DNA of 64,000 bases from Humulus lupulus (Eukaryota > Streptophyta > Magnoliopsida > Rosales > Cannabaceae), in the NCBI RefSeq assembly GCF_963169125.1, contig NC_084795.1, positions 257,419,042 through 257,483,041 of the forward strand, read 5' to 3'. The stretch's first letter is position 1. Each line of letters opens with the position of its first letter. The position numbers and the translations under genes were made by a program. Below, piece after piece: positions 22,991 to 35,439 of this stretch. The notes under the pieces are model-generated. The model made no database searches. It saw nothing but the letters and a program-made list of their open reading frames with translations, and had not been told where the DNA came from.

Positions 22991-24557
22991 ATCATAGCGA
23001 ACTGGGTACCTAGAAACCCTCCCACTACGACGAGGCTCCGTGACTGTTTTCTTAGGAACTGTGGTACTTTCTTCATTTAAGTCGACTTACGTTGGTTGGA
23101 CATGAAGAGTGGGAATTTCATTATCAACGCAGTTGATGATGATGGAACATTGGTTGGAGTCAGTTCTTCAACCATCTCCTCTAAAACTACTTTGTCGCGC
23201 GGTTTCAAGTTTTGGACATAATCATTTTCAAGAAAAGTAGCATTCTTAGAAGTAAGCACTTTCTTTTCTTAATGACTATAGAACTTTCCACCCCGAGTGC
23301 CTATAGGATAGCCAACAAACATGCAAACTTGGGTTCGAGGATCTAGCTTTCCTTCCTTTTTCCTCAGGACATGGGCAGGACACCCCCAGATTCTAACATT
23401 ACGTAAACTAGGTTCATGACCATTCCAATGTTCTAAAGGTGTTTTGGGGATTGATTTAGACAGTATGACATTTAGAATGTCGTTCGTAGTTTCAACTTCA
23501 TGTCCCCAGAATGAAGGTGGTAGAGTTGAGTAACTAATCATGCATATAACCATTTCCAATAAAGTTCTGTTTCGACATCCCGCTACACCATTATGTTGCA
23601 GAGTACCCGGGGCCGTAAGTTGTGATAAAATCCCAAGTCCAGTTAAGTGATCTTGGAACTACATATCCAAATGTTCTCCACCCCTATCAGTTCGCAAGAT
23701 CTTTAACATTTAACCTAATTGGTTTTGAGCCAAAGCTAGGAATTCTTGAAACTTTGAAAATATTTTTGAATTCCTATGCATTAGGTAAATACATTTGTAT
23801 CTAGAGTAATCGTCAATGAATGTGACGAAATACTCAAAACCACACATGGCTTGTACATTCAAAGGTCAAAAAATATCTGAATTAACAAGTCCAAGTGGTT
23901 GTTTGACCCCGTCACCCTTTGCAGAGAATGGACGCTTTGTCAGTTTGCCTTCTAGACAAGATTCACAGACAGGTAATTCCCCTAAGGTGAGTTCCCTCAA
24001 AGGCCCTTCCTTTGTAAGTCTTTGAATTCTATCATAGCCAATGTGGCCTAGTCTCAAATGCCATAAATACGTCATGTTATTGTTATCAATCTTTTGACGT
24101 TTATTGGTCCTAGGTTTAGCTACTTTGAATAAATCATTATTAAGCGCGAGGGGTTTGTTAGGTCGCAGAATATAAAGCCCATTTCAAAACATGCAATACA
24201 CAATTGTGATCCATTGAAAGAAATTGATAAATTAGAACTTGTGAAAGTCATAACAAATTGTTCTAATTGCAACATGGAAACTGAAATTAAATTTCTACTA
24301 AAATCCAGAATAAAAAATACATCTTTCAAATTTAAATATTTATTTCCGAACTTCAGGCGAGCTCTTCCTCTAGCTTGGACCGTAACGAATGCTCCATTCT
24401 CAAATCTAAGCTTTAAGTCGCCTTTGTCTACTTCATCCCATGATTCAATAAGCGGTAACGAGTTACAAAAAGGGTTAGTAGAGCTAGAATTAATTTCATT
24501 CTCTAAAACACAAGTTTCTAAGATATATGAACTATAATCATTACCTTTGTTTTTCAC
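22991..24557 (-). pseudogene. pol: Copia D protease remnant and integrase
   Basis: The ORF 24557-24120 contains copia protease-to-integrase linker sequence (SWDEVDKGDLKLRFENGA, LNLKDVFFILDFSRNLISV). The GAG-pre-integrase domain follows: LWHLRLGHIGYDRIQRL and CESCLEGKLTKRPF (24070-23930), which holds the H-H-C-C zinc finger. The integrase core then runs in mixed frames to about 23270 (KTPLEHWNGHEPSLRNVRIWGCPAHV), with linker beyond. Stops and shifts prevent translation. Confidence 0.8.
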
Positions 24558-25394
24558 TGCTAGAAACCTGGGGAAATCTTGTTTTCAATGCCCTTTCTCA
24601 TTGCAGTGAAAGCACTTACCTTTACCTTTCTTGTTTTTCTTGTTCTTCCCCTTAGGCGTCTGTGCACTCATCTTTGCAGCCTTTGCAGGCCCAGGGTTGG
24701 TGTTTTTTCCACCTTTCCTCTTGTTTCCAGCTTTCAAAGATGAAGCTAGATTAGCTTCAGTCTTAGCTGGATCAGCAGCGGCATCAGTAGTCTTCTTTTC
24801 TCCCCACTTACTTGGTTAACCCATGATAGACTCGAAAGTCTGAAGCTCATTTATGAGTTGCGTCAGACCATAGTTGGTGGTGAACGACAGGAAAGATGGA
24901 GAGAGACCATTGAGGATTAAGCCGAATTGAGTCTCCTCATCTATTATTGCTCTGTGCAGTTCAGCTTCCTGAAAGTAGTTGGTCATCTTGATCAGGTGAT
25001 CACGAACGTGCTGAGATGGTGCCATCTGAGCATTGGCATATATTTTGGTGGCCTCAAAACGAGTCTGCACAGACTTTTCACCGAACATGTCTTGGAACTG
25101 ATCCATGATTTCGTAGGCTATCTCGACATTATCCATCTTTGTCTTGAGAGTGTCGACCATACTAGTAAACATGTAGTATCATGCCTTGTTATTAGCTTCC
25201 TACCACCACTCATATTTGTCTCTAACAGTCTTGGTAGCTCCTTCAGTTGGAACATCCGGGGATTCCTCAATCATGACGAACATGGCATTGTCACCAATCA
25301 ACACTATGCTGATATTCTGCTTCCACTTAAGGAAGTTTTCTCCAGCGAGTTTCTCCATAAAAAGTTGTGAAAGGATGGGAGTAGACACAACCAT
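24558..25394 (-). pseudogene. gag: Copia D gag
   Basis: I place the start at 25394 (MVVSTPILSQLFMEKLAGEN) because upstream codons are AT-rich leader. FLKWKQNISIVL is the conserved N-terminal gag motif, and the following part includes FGEKSVQTRFEATKIYAN and LILNGLSPSF, the UBN2-type copia gag. Stops split the region near 25198, 25180 and 24816. The zinc knuckle (about 24600-24560) reads CFHCNEKGH then a stop (TGA in place of tryptophan) and KQDF, so the last cysteine is also lost. Confidence 0.82.
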
Positions 25395-26348
25395 AATAAT
25401 ACTACATATTATCAATAAAATAGAAATCAATCACATTTCCTCAATAAAACTTCTATTCACTATAATTTTAAGAAATAACACAACATATACAACAAAATAT
25501 GTAAGATATGGAAAAAATACCAAAAGAATCATATCTCTATTTTATTAGGTTTTTAACTATTCTATGATATCGTTGTCCCGGTTGGCGAGAGTAAAAAATA
25601 TCATTAGTTAAATAGAGTTGTAAACTCATTTAATAATGGACACCATTATTAACATCCTACTATTTGATCAAAATAAGAAAATAAAATCTCTTATTTAATG
25701 AGCTAGACCCACAGTTTTGATAATAATAGATTTAGTCATAGTAGTCAACGTAGGGGTTAGTCTAGTAGATTTTGACCTATAATTATCTATCTTTCAAAAT
25801 TTAACCTTGTCAAAATAACTAATGAACACCTTCCGTAGGGGGACGAATTGAAGCGTCTTGAGGCCCCATTAAGCTATTGACCTTGTTAAATTAACGATGG
25901 AGATCAAATATACTTCTTCAAATAAGCTCATTATTTAATAGTATTTTTATTATTAATTTTTTTTCGAAAAATTAATGACTATGGTTCTCCAATTTTTTTT
26001 AAAAAAACATTAAATTTTTAAAACCAAAGTCCTATAATCTTCAATTAATTATAAAGTGTCACATTGAAACAAATTCAATTAAAATATAATTAATTTGTTT
26101 CTAATCAATATATATGTTTAACTATTATAATGAACCTATAGAATTAAGTCCAGCTCAGGCAAATGGACCTTAACAATTGGGCTTATATGAAGGAGGGCTG
26201 AGTCCAGTATGACGTTTCCACTACTAAGACCCCCATACTTCCATACAAGGTCTAAAAGACAGGGATTAAAACCTTTGTTTTATTAATTGTTATTAATTGA
26301 TTAGGCCCACTATAGTCATGCAAAGCAAATTGGCCTTCACAAGTGGAA
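25395..26348 (-). other. Copia D leader, part proximal to gag
   Basis: AT-rich non-coding sequence between gag and the B insertion. Its last 208 bases (26141-26348) are the leader module shared with chromovirus B and copia E. TGGAA at 26344-26348 is the likely left copy of the B target duplication. Confidence 0.75.
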
Positions 26349-28366
26349 TGTAACGCCCTAATTTCTCATAGATTACCGAGAACACAACGTTGGATCATAA
26401 TTCATAAATATTGCTTCTTTATTGAATAAAAAATTGAAAAAAAATACATACATGGATCCATGGTTTTAAAAATAAAATAATTGTCTTTAACATAAAAATG
26501 AGCAACATTTAATTAAAAACTTTAAAATAACATTCTTTAATAAAAAAATAGGCTCGCTTGATCTTCCTTGACTATATGGTCCCCACCAGACATCACGAAG
26601 CTCATAGGTCCCCACTCGCCACCGACCTTTTGATCCTTAATTGCCTGAAATAACAACATCATAAGGAGTGAGCTTCTAAGCCCAGTAAGGAAAATACATA
26701 CAAAAGTTAGTCACATAATTAAACATAACATAAAGTCACAAGAGTCATACAAACCTTTAGGTCATATCATAGCTTAAGTCATAATTCTACATCATAATCT
26801 AAGTCATAATCATAGTCATAAATCATAAGTCATAGATCATAAATCACAGGTCATAAGTCATATTTATAACTGTAGGTCATAGATCATACTAACAAGTTAG
26901 ATATAATAAAAAGATAAGTGTTTATATAGGGGTGGCAATTAAGCCCTGGACAAAAGTTCTTTATACATCGGACATCACTTAGGTCCGTCATAAATTTTTG
27001 GCAACCGAGCCTACTGGACATAAGTCTGTCATACATCATTGGACACCTTAGGTTCAGACACACTTACCCTTTTATTGTACCTGAAATGTGAGGTCATACA
27101 AACATAAACTAGATCATAAACTACATAAACTAGGTCACAATACTAAACTAACTATTTTTTCTTACCAAAAACCGGAATATTGGAGACAAGAGTAGGATTG
27201 GAACTCCTAAAACCGAACATAAGAAACCATAAGTTTCTAAAGAAATGAAGTTGAAGAGAAGATCTAAACCATTAATATAAGAACTTACCGAAAACCTTAT
27301 GTTTCAAAGGAATTGAATACCTAACCAAAAGTCACTATCACAAGTTAGGATTTGAAGAAAAATTAAAGAATAATAGAAACTATAGTGAACTAAACCTGAA
27401 GATAATGAATACCTTGGATAGCTTAGAACCTCGATCTATACCTCGAACACCAAAATCACACAAAATCTTACTTCCCAAGTGTTTATAAAAGCTACAGATT
27501 TTTTAGCTTTAACCCCAAAACCCTAGTGTATCACTCTTGAATAATCTTAGCAGCTTGGAGGCTCTGAACTATGCTTGAATGATGAATAAAATGGCTGAGT
27601 ACTAGATCCTATTTATAGAGTTGAAGGAGTGAAACTAACTCCCATTTCAATGAATAAGTAAATGATTAAAAATTGAATAAATTTGAATTATCTATTCAAC
27701 AGATGCCCATAACTCGGTCAAAAACGTTTAGGAACAAGCCAAGGTTGTTGAGGGCTGTTTCTAGTTCAGAATTCTACGAAATTGAAAAATTGGCCACTGG
27801 AGCCGATATATCGCCTAGGGTAGGCGATATATTGCCCTTACCATGATTCCGAGGGTTTGTGATTTCGTCCGTGCGAAGTTGATGTGTTTTTCGTATCAAT
27901 ATAGGCGATATATCGGCCCTTATAGCTGCGATATATCGGCATACGCTGATATTTTAAACACATTTCAAGATAATTTGAAATTGATTAAAACTACTTTGAC
28001 TGAGTAAAACGTGATCCTAACAGATAATGGAAGGTTTTAGAGCTTCTAGATCTTTCTTTTAATTAAACTATTCATAAAAAAAAAATACATAAATCCTTAA
28101 TAAACATGCTTGTGACAAGTGTCACACTCTTAATTATTCTATCTAAACCTTAGGTTATAATAAATAATATTCTTAGGACCAACTATATTAATCAAAACTT
28201 ATGATAAAATTAATATTTCTAAACCATAGGTTAAGCTTATAAAATCCATAACTATTTCTACGAGTTTCTAGTTAAATCCCGACTTGAACCAATATCCACG
28301 AAAACTAAAATTCTACAGCTACTACTACTACTACTTTCTAGCTAAGTAAAATTATGGGATGCTACA
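26349..28366 (-). repeat. 3' LTR of chromovirus B
   Basis: The LTR is 2018 bp; plus-strand ends are TGTAACGCCC and GATGCTACA. On the sense strand a TATA box (CTATAAATAGG) lies near 27610-27620, with a block of GATATATC palindromes upstream (27802-27940). A degenerate array of GTCATA motifs runs through 26760-26890. The purine-rich AGGGGAGAA (28367-28376 on the minus strand) abuts the LTR and is the polypurine tract. A short ACT repeat lies at 28320-28335. Confidence 0.88.
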
Positions 28367-28402
28367 ATTCTCCCCTACTTACAAGAATTTCATCCTCGAA
28401 AT

Positions 28403-29728
28403 TTACTTACCAAACATCTCGGGATACCGCTCCCTTATATATTCCTCCAATTCCCATGTGGCCTCTCTTTCTGTGCTATTGCTCCACAAGATTTTAACCA
28501 TAGGGACACTTTTGGGCCTTAACTCCTTAGTTCCCTGCTCTAGAACGCGTACTAGTCGTTCTTCATAACTAAAATCTTGTTTTAACTCTAGAGCCTTGTA
28601 ATCGAGCACATGGGATGGATCTGATATATATTTTCTCAACATCGATACATGCAAAACGTTATGCGTTTCAACTAATGATGGCGGTAAAGCCAACTGATAT
28701 GCTACATGCCCTACTTTTTCCAATATCTCAAAAGGACCTATAAACCTCAGGCTTAACTTTCCTTTCTTTCTGAAATGCATAATCCCCTTGATTGGAGAAA
28801 CTTTGAGAAAGACTTGATTGCCTACTGAAAACTCAACATTTCACCTTTTAGTGTCGGCATAGCTCTTCTGGCGACTTTGAGTGGTAATCATTCGCTGTCT
28901 TATCTTTTCTACTGCCTCAGTTGCTTCTCTTACAGCCTCAGGTCCTAAATATCATCTTTCACCAACCTCATTCCAATGAAGTGGTGATCGGCATTTTCGT
29001 CCATATAACATCTCATAAGGTGCCGTGCCTATCGTCGCTTGATAACTATTGTTGTAAGAGAATTATATCAGCGAAAGATACTTGCTCCATGATCTTGAGA
29101 AGTCTAAAGCACACGCCCTTAGCATATCTTCTAATATTTGTGTGGTACGTTCTGACTGACCATCGGTTTGAGGGTGAAATGCCGTACTTAGTTTTAACTT
29201 AGTGCCCATTGCACACTGTAGACCTTCCCAGAACTTTGATGTGAAAATCGATCCTCTATCTAAGACTATCGTCTTTGGAACTCCATGTAATCTCACTATC
29301 TCCACCACATAAAGCTCTGTGTACTACTCAGTGTTATAAACTGTTCTTACTGGCAAGAAGTGAGCAGATTTTGTGAGTCTATCTACTAGCACCCAAACAG
29401 AGTCATTCTGCTTGGTGTTCATTGGCAATCCCGTCACGAAGTCCATCGTTATAACTTCCCATTTCCATTCGGGAGTCTTTAATGGTTGCAAAGTTCCAGG
29501 GGGTCTTTGATGTTTAGCCTTAACTTGTTGACACGTAAGGCATTTTGCTACAAATTCTGCTATGTCTTTCTTCATCCCCGGCCACCAGTACATTGTCTTG
29601 ACATCCTTGTACATATTGGTCGATCTCGAGTGAAGTGAATATGGAGTAGTGTGTGCTTCCTTCATAATAATTTTCCTTAATCCTCCACTTTCGGGCACAC
29701 ATACTCAGTTTCTATATCGTAGCATGCC
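28403..29728 (-). pseudogene. pol: Chromovirus B integrase with C-terminal chromodomain
   Basis: The integrase begins with H...H...CLTCQQVK (zinc finger), continues with the core (WEVITMDFVTGLP, then TIVLDRGSIF, then HPQTDGQSERT), giving the D, D and E residues, then the GPY/F motif (FIGPFEIL). The protein ends with a chromodomain (EERLVRVLEQGTK ... VKILWSNSTEREATWELEEY), which in chromoviruses guides insertion to heterochromatin. Stops occur at about 29324, 29063, 28933 and 28842. The acidic catalytic residues are retained. Confidence 0.87.
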
Positions 29729-31299
29729 TTATTTTGTCAAGGAGAAATCAACATTTTTTGAGCTTTGTAATGCTGCCTTCATCTTAAGAAGAAACTCGTC
29801 CTCTTGTTGTTTCTCCTTTATTTCCTCTAATAGTGTTGACTTGATTGTGAGATTAGCTAATTGTCCAATTATTAGCTCAATTCCAGATCTCTTAATATCA
29901 TCTTGTAAGTGTTGAGCTATCCCCTTATGTGTTGACAAGCTTCCGTAATTCCGCCTACTAAGTGCGTCTGCCATGACATTAGCCTTTCCTGGATGATACA
30001 AGATCTCACAATCATAGTCCTTTACTAACTCCAGCCACCTCCGTTGCCTCATATTGAGCTCCTTCTGTGTAAAGAAGTACTTTAGACTTTTGTGGTCCGT
30101 ATAGATTTTGCACTTTTCTCCGTACAGATAGTGCCTCCAAATCTTTAGAGAAAAAACCACCGCTGCTAATTCTAAGTCATGGGTCGGGTACCACTGCTTG
30201 TTCTCCTTTAGCTGTCTTGAGGCATATGCAACCACTCTTTTGTCTTGCATCAAAACGCATCCAAGTCCTTGCTTCTACGCGTCGCAATATACTACAAACT
30301 TTCCCTTATTGTTTGGGACGCATAGAACTGGGGCTGATATGAGTTTGTCCATTAACGTTTGGATGCTTTCTTCACACTTCTCCGTCCATACAAATTTCTG
30401 TTGCTTCCACGTCAAATTTGTTAAGGGTTTAGCTATTCTGGAGAACCCTTCAACAAATCGTCTATAGTATCCTGCCAATCCTTGAAAACTTCTCACCTCC
30501 GTGGCACTCTTGGGTTTGGGCCAGTCCTTCACTACTTCAATCTTGGCTGGATCTACTTCTACGCCATTTTTAGACACAATGTGTCCGAGAAATGCCACCT
30601 TCTCTAGCCAGAATTCGCATTTCTTAAACTTAGTGTATAGCTGATGACTTTTGAGTCGTCCTAACGTCAGTCGCAGGTGCTCTTCATGCTTAGCTTTTGT
30701 CTTTGAGTAGATCAATATGTCATCTATAAACACCATAACGAACTTATCAAGGTAGTCCTTAAATACTTTGTTCATAAGATCCATGAAAGCTGCTGGTGCG
30801 TTTGTTTAGCCAAAAGACATTACCAGAAACTCGTAGTGTCCATATCTCGTTCGAAAAGCCATCTTTGGGATACCTTCTTCTCGTACTCTTAGCTGATGAT
30901 ACCCTGACCGCAAGTCTATCTTTAAGAATACCGTAGATCCTTATAGTTGATAAAAAATATTGTCTATTCAAGGAAAAGGGTATTTGTTCTTGACCGTCAC
31001 TTTATTTAGTTCTCAATTGTCGATGCATATCCTCATACTCCCGTCCTTCTTCTTGACAAAAAGAACTGGTGCTCCCCAAGGTGAATAGCTCGGTTAGATG
31101 AAACCCTTGTCTAATAGCTTCTGCAGTTGGATCTATAACTCATTTAACTCGGTAGACGCCATTCTATAGGGAGCTTTTGAGATTGGTGCCGTCTTAGGTG
31201 CCAATTCTATTTCAAACTCGATTTCCCTATTCGGAGGTAATTCCGGTAGATCTTCTGGAAATACGTTGGTAAATTCACATAAATAGGTACGTCCTTTGG
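29729..31299 (-). pseudogene. pol: Chromovirus B reverse transcriptase and RNase H
   Basis: The RT first half (31299-30800) is read in broken frames. The second half is clear: [13 protein letters not shown] (catalytic motif FIDD near 30720), [28 protein letters not shown]. RNase H follows with [30 protein letters not shown] and [10 protein letters not shown], ending with VMADALSR. A stop and shift separate the two near 30274-30253. The motifs are those of chromoviruses. Confidence 0.85.
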
Positions 31300-31839
31300 T
31301 TAGAGCTGTGTCTCTCGTGATTTGTCCACCACACTAGCTAGAAATGCTTGGCAACCACTATTGATCAACCGTTGAGCTTTGAGAGCTGAGACTATCGGTA
31401 TGCGAGTTCGGGAAACTTCTCCTTTGAAGGTGAACTGCTCTCCGCCTTCTGTTTGAAAGTTGACTGTCTTACCCTTACAACCTATCGTTGCCCCATATTT
31501 TGCTAACCATTCCATGCCTAAAATTACATCATAATCCTTAAGGTCTAACTCGATCAAATCTACTGGTAATTCTCTTCCTTCGATTCTAACTACAATGCTA
31601 CGCACCCCTCTACTAGATAACATTCTTTCCCCCGAGGGTAACTCCGTGACAAACTTATCTGTATAAAGTTCGCATGGTCTATCTAAGCTATCAATCATAT
31701 TCATAGAGACAAAAGAATGTGTAGCTCCTAAATCGAATAATACATTGCATAGTTTACCAAAGATAGTGACCTGACCTGCTACCACTGTATTACTAGTTTT
31801 TGCTTCACCTCTAGTAAGAGCAAAAACTCTGGCTGGCAC
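31300..31839 (-). pseudogene. pol: Chromovirus B aspartic protease
   Basis: The frame has VLFDLGATHSFVS as active site (D-L-G, where most relatives have D-S-G or D-T-G), followed by DVILGMEWL, typical of the gag-polyprotein protease of plant Ty3/gypsy elements. A stop at 31300 closes the frame; RT sequence resumes beyond. Confidence 0.8.
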
Positions 31840-33003
31840 AAACTTGTCATCTTTCTTTTAGTATTTCAACTTTGGGAAATCCTTTTTAATGTGTCCTTCT
31901 TCTACACAATTGAAACAACCTTTCTTCTTATATCGACATTCTCCTTAATGCTTCCTCTTGCAGATAGGGCATTGGGGATATTCCACATAGGGCTTCTTAT
32001 TCCCATTACTTTCTGATGTAATCTTATTCTACTTGTCGGCCTTTTGGTTTTGACCACTGTCATGTTTTTGTTAGTGGTTGTTCTGTTCATTGTTATTCCT
32101 TTTGGCGTCCCTTCTGACCGCACATTCCTTCCAAATTCTTTCTTCAGCCTGCTCAGCTTCCAAGGCTACCTCTAATGTTTTCGCATAAGTGGTTATCCCC
32201 CGGATCAACTTCACGTCATGGGCTATCATAGGTTTCAGTCCCTTCATGAATCTTTGAATTCTTAGCGTCTTAGTGGGTACCATGTCCGCCGCAAACTTAG
32301 CCAGCCTATCAAACTTCCTGGCATACTTTGTCACAGACGAATTCCCTTGAGTAAGCGCGATGAATTCGTCCACCCTTGTGGCTAGAATAGCAGGACTGTA
32401 GTACTTCTTGTTTAACACTTGGATAAACTCATCCTAAGTCATGACATTCACATCTCTAGTTTTCTTCACTATATCCCACCAGATGCGAGCTTCTTTCTTT
32501 AGCAAGCTTGAAGGACAAGAGACTCGATCTTCGTTTCCTAGCCGCATGTGTTCTAATAAGGATTTCACTGATCGAAGCCATTCTTCTACTTCTAATTTGT
32601 CAGATCCGCTGTCGAAGTTCAGTGGTTGCTGCTTTCTAAAGTGTTCATACACTGCCTCGTAGCAAGGTTTTGCCAACTGTAGTAATTGGGCTAGAGGAAT
32701 GACTTGTTGTGCCAATTGTTGTTGTCCTGAGTTTATTTGGAATTCTTCTTCCCTTCTCCTTAGCTCTGCTCTAAGACAGGAATTTTCTCTTTCCAAGTTT
32801 ATTTGAGTGGCAGCAGCTGCCGGCTTTTCCACTACATTGGGTGCTTCTGGCACTCCTGGGGCTGCTAAAAATTCTTCTTGTATGGGGGTTGCGGCTACTC
32901 CTCTTCCTCGCCCCCTTCCTCTTCCTTGGCCTCTTCCTCGGCCTCTTCCTCAGCCTCTACTCTGGCCATTTAGTCTTTCAGATCTTCTTGGTTCCTGCTC
33001 CAT
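31840..33003 (-). pseudogene. gag: Chromovirus B gag
   Basis: I place the start at 33003 (MEQEPRRSERLNG), followed by an arginine-glycine repeat region encoded by 32970-32890 that has a TGA in place of one arginine. The capsid part runs through QQPLNFDSGSDKLEVEEWL, KKEARIWWDIVK, then after a stop at 32434 FIALTQGNSSVTKYARKFDRL. A knuckle CFNCVEEGHIKKDF lies near 31910-31870, with the last cysteine changed to F. Several stops interrupt it. Confidence 0.83.
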
Positions 33004-33760
33004 ATGTCTTTTCTGTTTCCCCAAAAGAGAAAAGTTGAAAAACTAAGACAAACAAAACAAGTTGAGGTTACAACTTAGCCTATTATACTATTGTCTATTA
33101 GGTCCATCTATCTATTAAAACTACCCTATTATAATTAAGTCAAACTCGGGTAAATAGGCCTTAACAATTGAATCTTCCATGGAGTAGGGCTGGGTTCAGT
33201 ATATCGTACCCACTACTAAGGCCCCCTAACTTTTACTTGGACCCAAAAGACAGGAATTTGAACCCTTGATTTATTAATTATTATTCATTTAAATTGGACC
33301 CAATCTAATAATGCAAAGCAATGGGCCTTCACAAAAGGGCTAACCCATAAGAGAGGAATTTAAACTTTACACTTTCAATTGAATCCAAAAATTCTTAACA
33401 CTTGCTAAACAAGGAAATAATAATAAAAGCAATCAACACGATTTATAAGAAAAAATAGTTACAAGCTAGTGAAATAACAACATAGAATAAAATTTTAATG
33501 ATGTGTTCTTATATACGTCTAATCCTTCACATCGGATCCATTATCATACACAGGGTCTGGTATTCTTCTTATAACTTTAACCTTTCTAACCGCACTTGAG
33601 TCCATTGGGCTAATTTATGAACATAACACAAGAAGTCATTACAAACATATTTTAAAAACAATGTGTATACTTACTTGGTAATTAGTAGGTCCTTTGTAGC
33701 TATTGTGTGTATTTCGTGGGAACATTCAGGACCAATATAGCCGTGGGCTCTGATACCACC
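33004..33760 (-). other. Chromovirus B leader and primer-binding site
   Basis: Non-coding leader between 5' LTR and gag. The primer-binding site (33747-33758, minus strand TGGTATCAGAGC) matches the 3' end complement of plant initiator tRNA-Met, two bases after the LTR. The leader contains the 237-base module (33134-33370) shared with the copia leaders. Confidence 0.85.
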
Positions 33761-35413
33761 TGTAACGCCCTAATTTCTCATAGATTACCGAGAACACAAC
33801 GTTGGATCATAATTCATAAATATTGCTCCTTTATTTAATAAAAAATTGTAAATAAATACATACATGGATCCATGGTTTTAAAAATAAAATAATTTTCTTT
33901 AACATAAAAATGAGCAACATTTAATTAAAAACTTTAAAATAACATGCTTTAACAAAAAAATAGGCCCGCTTGATCTTCCTCGACTATATGGTACTCACGA
34001 GTACATCACAAAACTCTTAGGTCCCCACTCGCCACCGACCTTTCTATCCTTAATTGCCTAAAATAACAACATCATAAGAGGTGAGCTTCTAAGCTCAGTA
34101 AGGAAAATACATACAAAAGTTAGTCATTGATTTGCGAGTTTTAGACTTGTTTTAGTGTGTCTACTTAGGAAGTATTTTAGAGGTTTAGGGTTGTTTTGTT
34201 CTATTTTACGCTTGTTTTGTGTTGTTTTTGTTTATTTTCAAGTTTTGAAGGATTGGAATGATTTAGAATGAAAAAACATGCCAAAAAGCACAAAAATTCG
34301 TAAAGCTGTCAAAAATGCCTTTTCTGAGAGAGTAGAGCGACCTCGCTACTGTAGAGCGCAACCGCGCTAGGTTGCTGGAAATTGAAATTCGCCAGATTTT
34401 TAAATGAAGGGCATTTTGGTTAATTCAAGGGGGATAATTTAGGGTAACGAGTTCTGATGCGATTTTAGGAGGAGAAAAATGTGAATTAGAGGGGAGAGAC
34501 AGAAATAAGGGGAAAAAGAAGAAGAAGAAGCTTGGAGCAAGCGTGGGCGATCTGTGACAATTCCCAATCTAGTTTCATTCTCTTTTTCTTTAATTTTCTA
34601 TGTTATTGTTTATGTTTAGTTTGATTATGGATATGAATATTGAGATTATGAGCTAAACTCCTATTTAGGGATTCGATGGATATTGACTGAGATTATTCCA
34701 TGGATTAATGCTATTTGATTATTCCTTCTTCCTTGTTTATGTGATTTCTTCATTTTTGTGCTCAATACATGTTTGAGATTGATCACCTTAAGCATGATTC
34801 ATGATCCTAATATGAAATCTGAAAAGTGAATATTAGGAATGCTCTAAATGAATAAACATAGGTTTTGATGTGAAACGAAAGTATTCGCATAGCTTATGTG
34901 ACTTTTAGATTATTGCTTAATGCGAATTGTTTGTTGTACTATCTCAGAGATGCAGTAGTTGACATGCAATTTAGTACCTTTATGATCTGAAAAGAGTTTA
35001 GGTGATTTTATAATCTGTCATCACATAGGAGGAAGAAGAATAGTTGACTAGTATTAACAATTGGGTAATCAAAGCAATTGAAATCATATTCCTAATTTCA
35101 CATCCATTGTTAAACCCCTTTTTAATTGTTGTTTTGCTTGTTTTGTTTTCTGCATTATTATTTAAGCACCAAATTTTATTGTTGCCAAATAGAAATAAAG
35201 ATCCAATTTTGTTAGTACTTAGCTGCAATTCCCTTGGGTTCGACCTCACCTGTGTGAGTTACTACTTGTATGATACGTGCACTTGCGTGTAATAAAAATA
35301 ATCGCAACAGTCATATAATCAAACATAACATAAATTCACAAGAGTCATACAAACCTCTAGGTCATATCATATCTTAAGTCATAATTCTACATCATAATCT
35401 AAGTCACAATCAT
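33761..35413 (-). repeat. Proximal pieces of the 5' LTR of B
   Basis: 33761-34127 and 35315-35413 align with 26349-26817 of the 3' LTR. They are separated by the Athila-like solo LTR, and the LTR is cut again at 35413 by Tat-II; its remainder is 53292-54611. Confidence 0.9.
34128..35309 (+). mobile_element. Solo LTR, Athila-like
   Basis: A 1182-bp unit with ends TGATTTGCGAG and AATCGCAACA and the direct repeat GTCAT on both sides (34123-34127, 35310-35314). The 3' part has GGTTCGACCTCACCTGTGTG and GATACGTGCACTTGCG, a style known from Athila/Tat LTRs. No coding region is present. A small block with GAGCGACCTCGC and AGCGCAACCGCGCT lies at 34326-34372. Boundaries are firm; the lineage is an inference. 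Confidence 0.85.
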
Positions 35414-35439
35414 TGTTTATCCTAAAAACGGCTGCTGAT

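Noticed and set aside
27802..27940. CRISPR-like repeats (GATATATC clusters)
   Set aside because: Spacing is irregular, there are only a few units, and they lie in a plant LTR. No cas-like genes.
32441..33046. Plus-strand leucine/proline-rich frames
   Set aside because: They are the complement of the arginine-glycine and capsid part of B gag.
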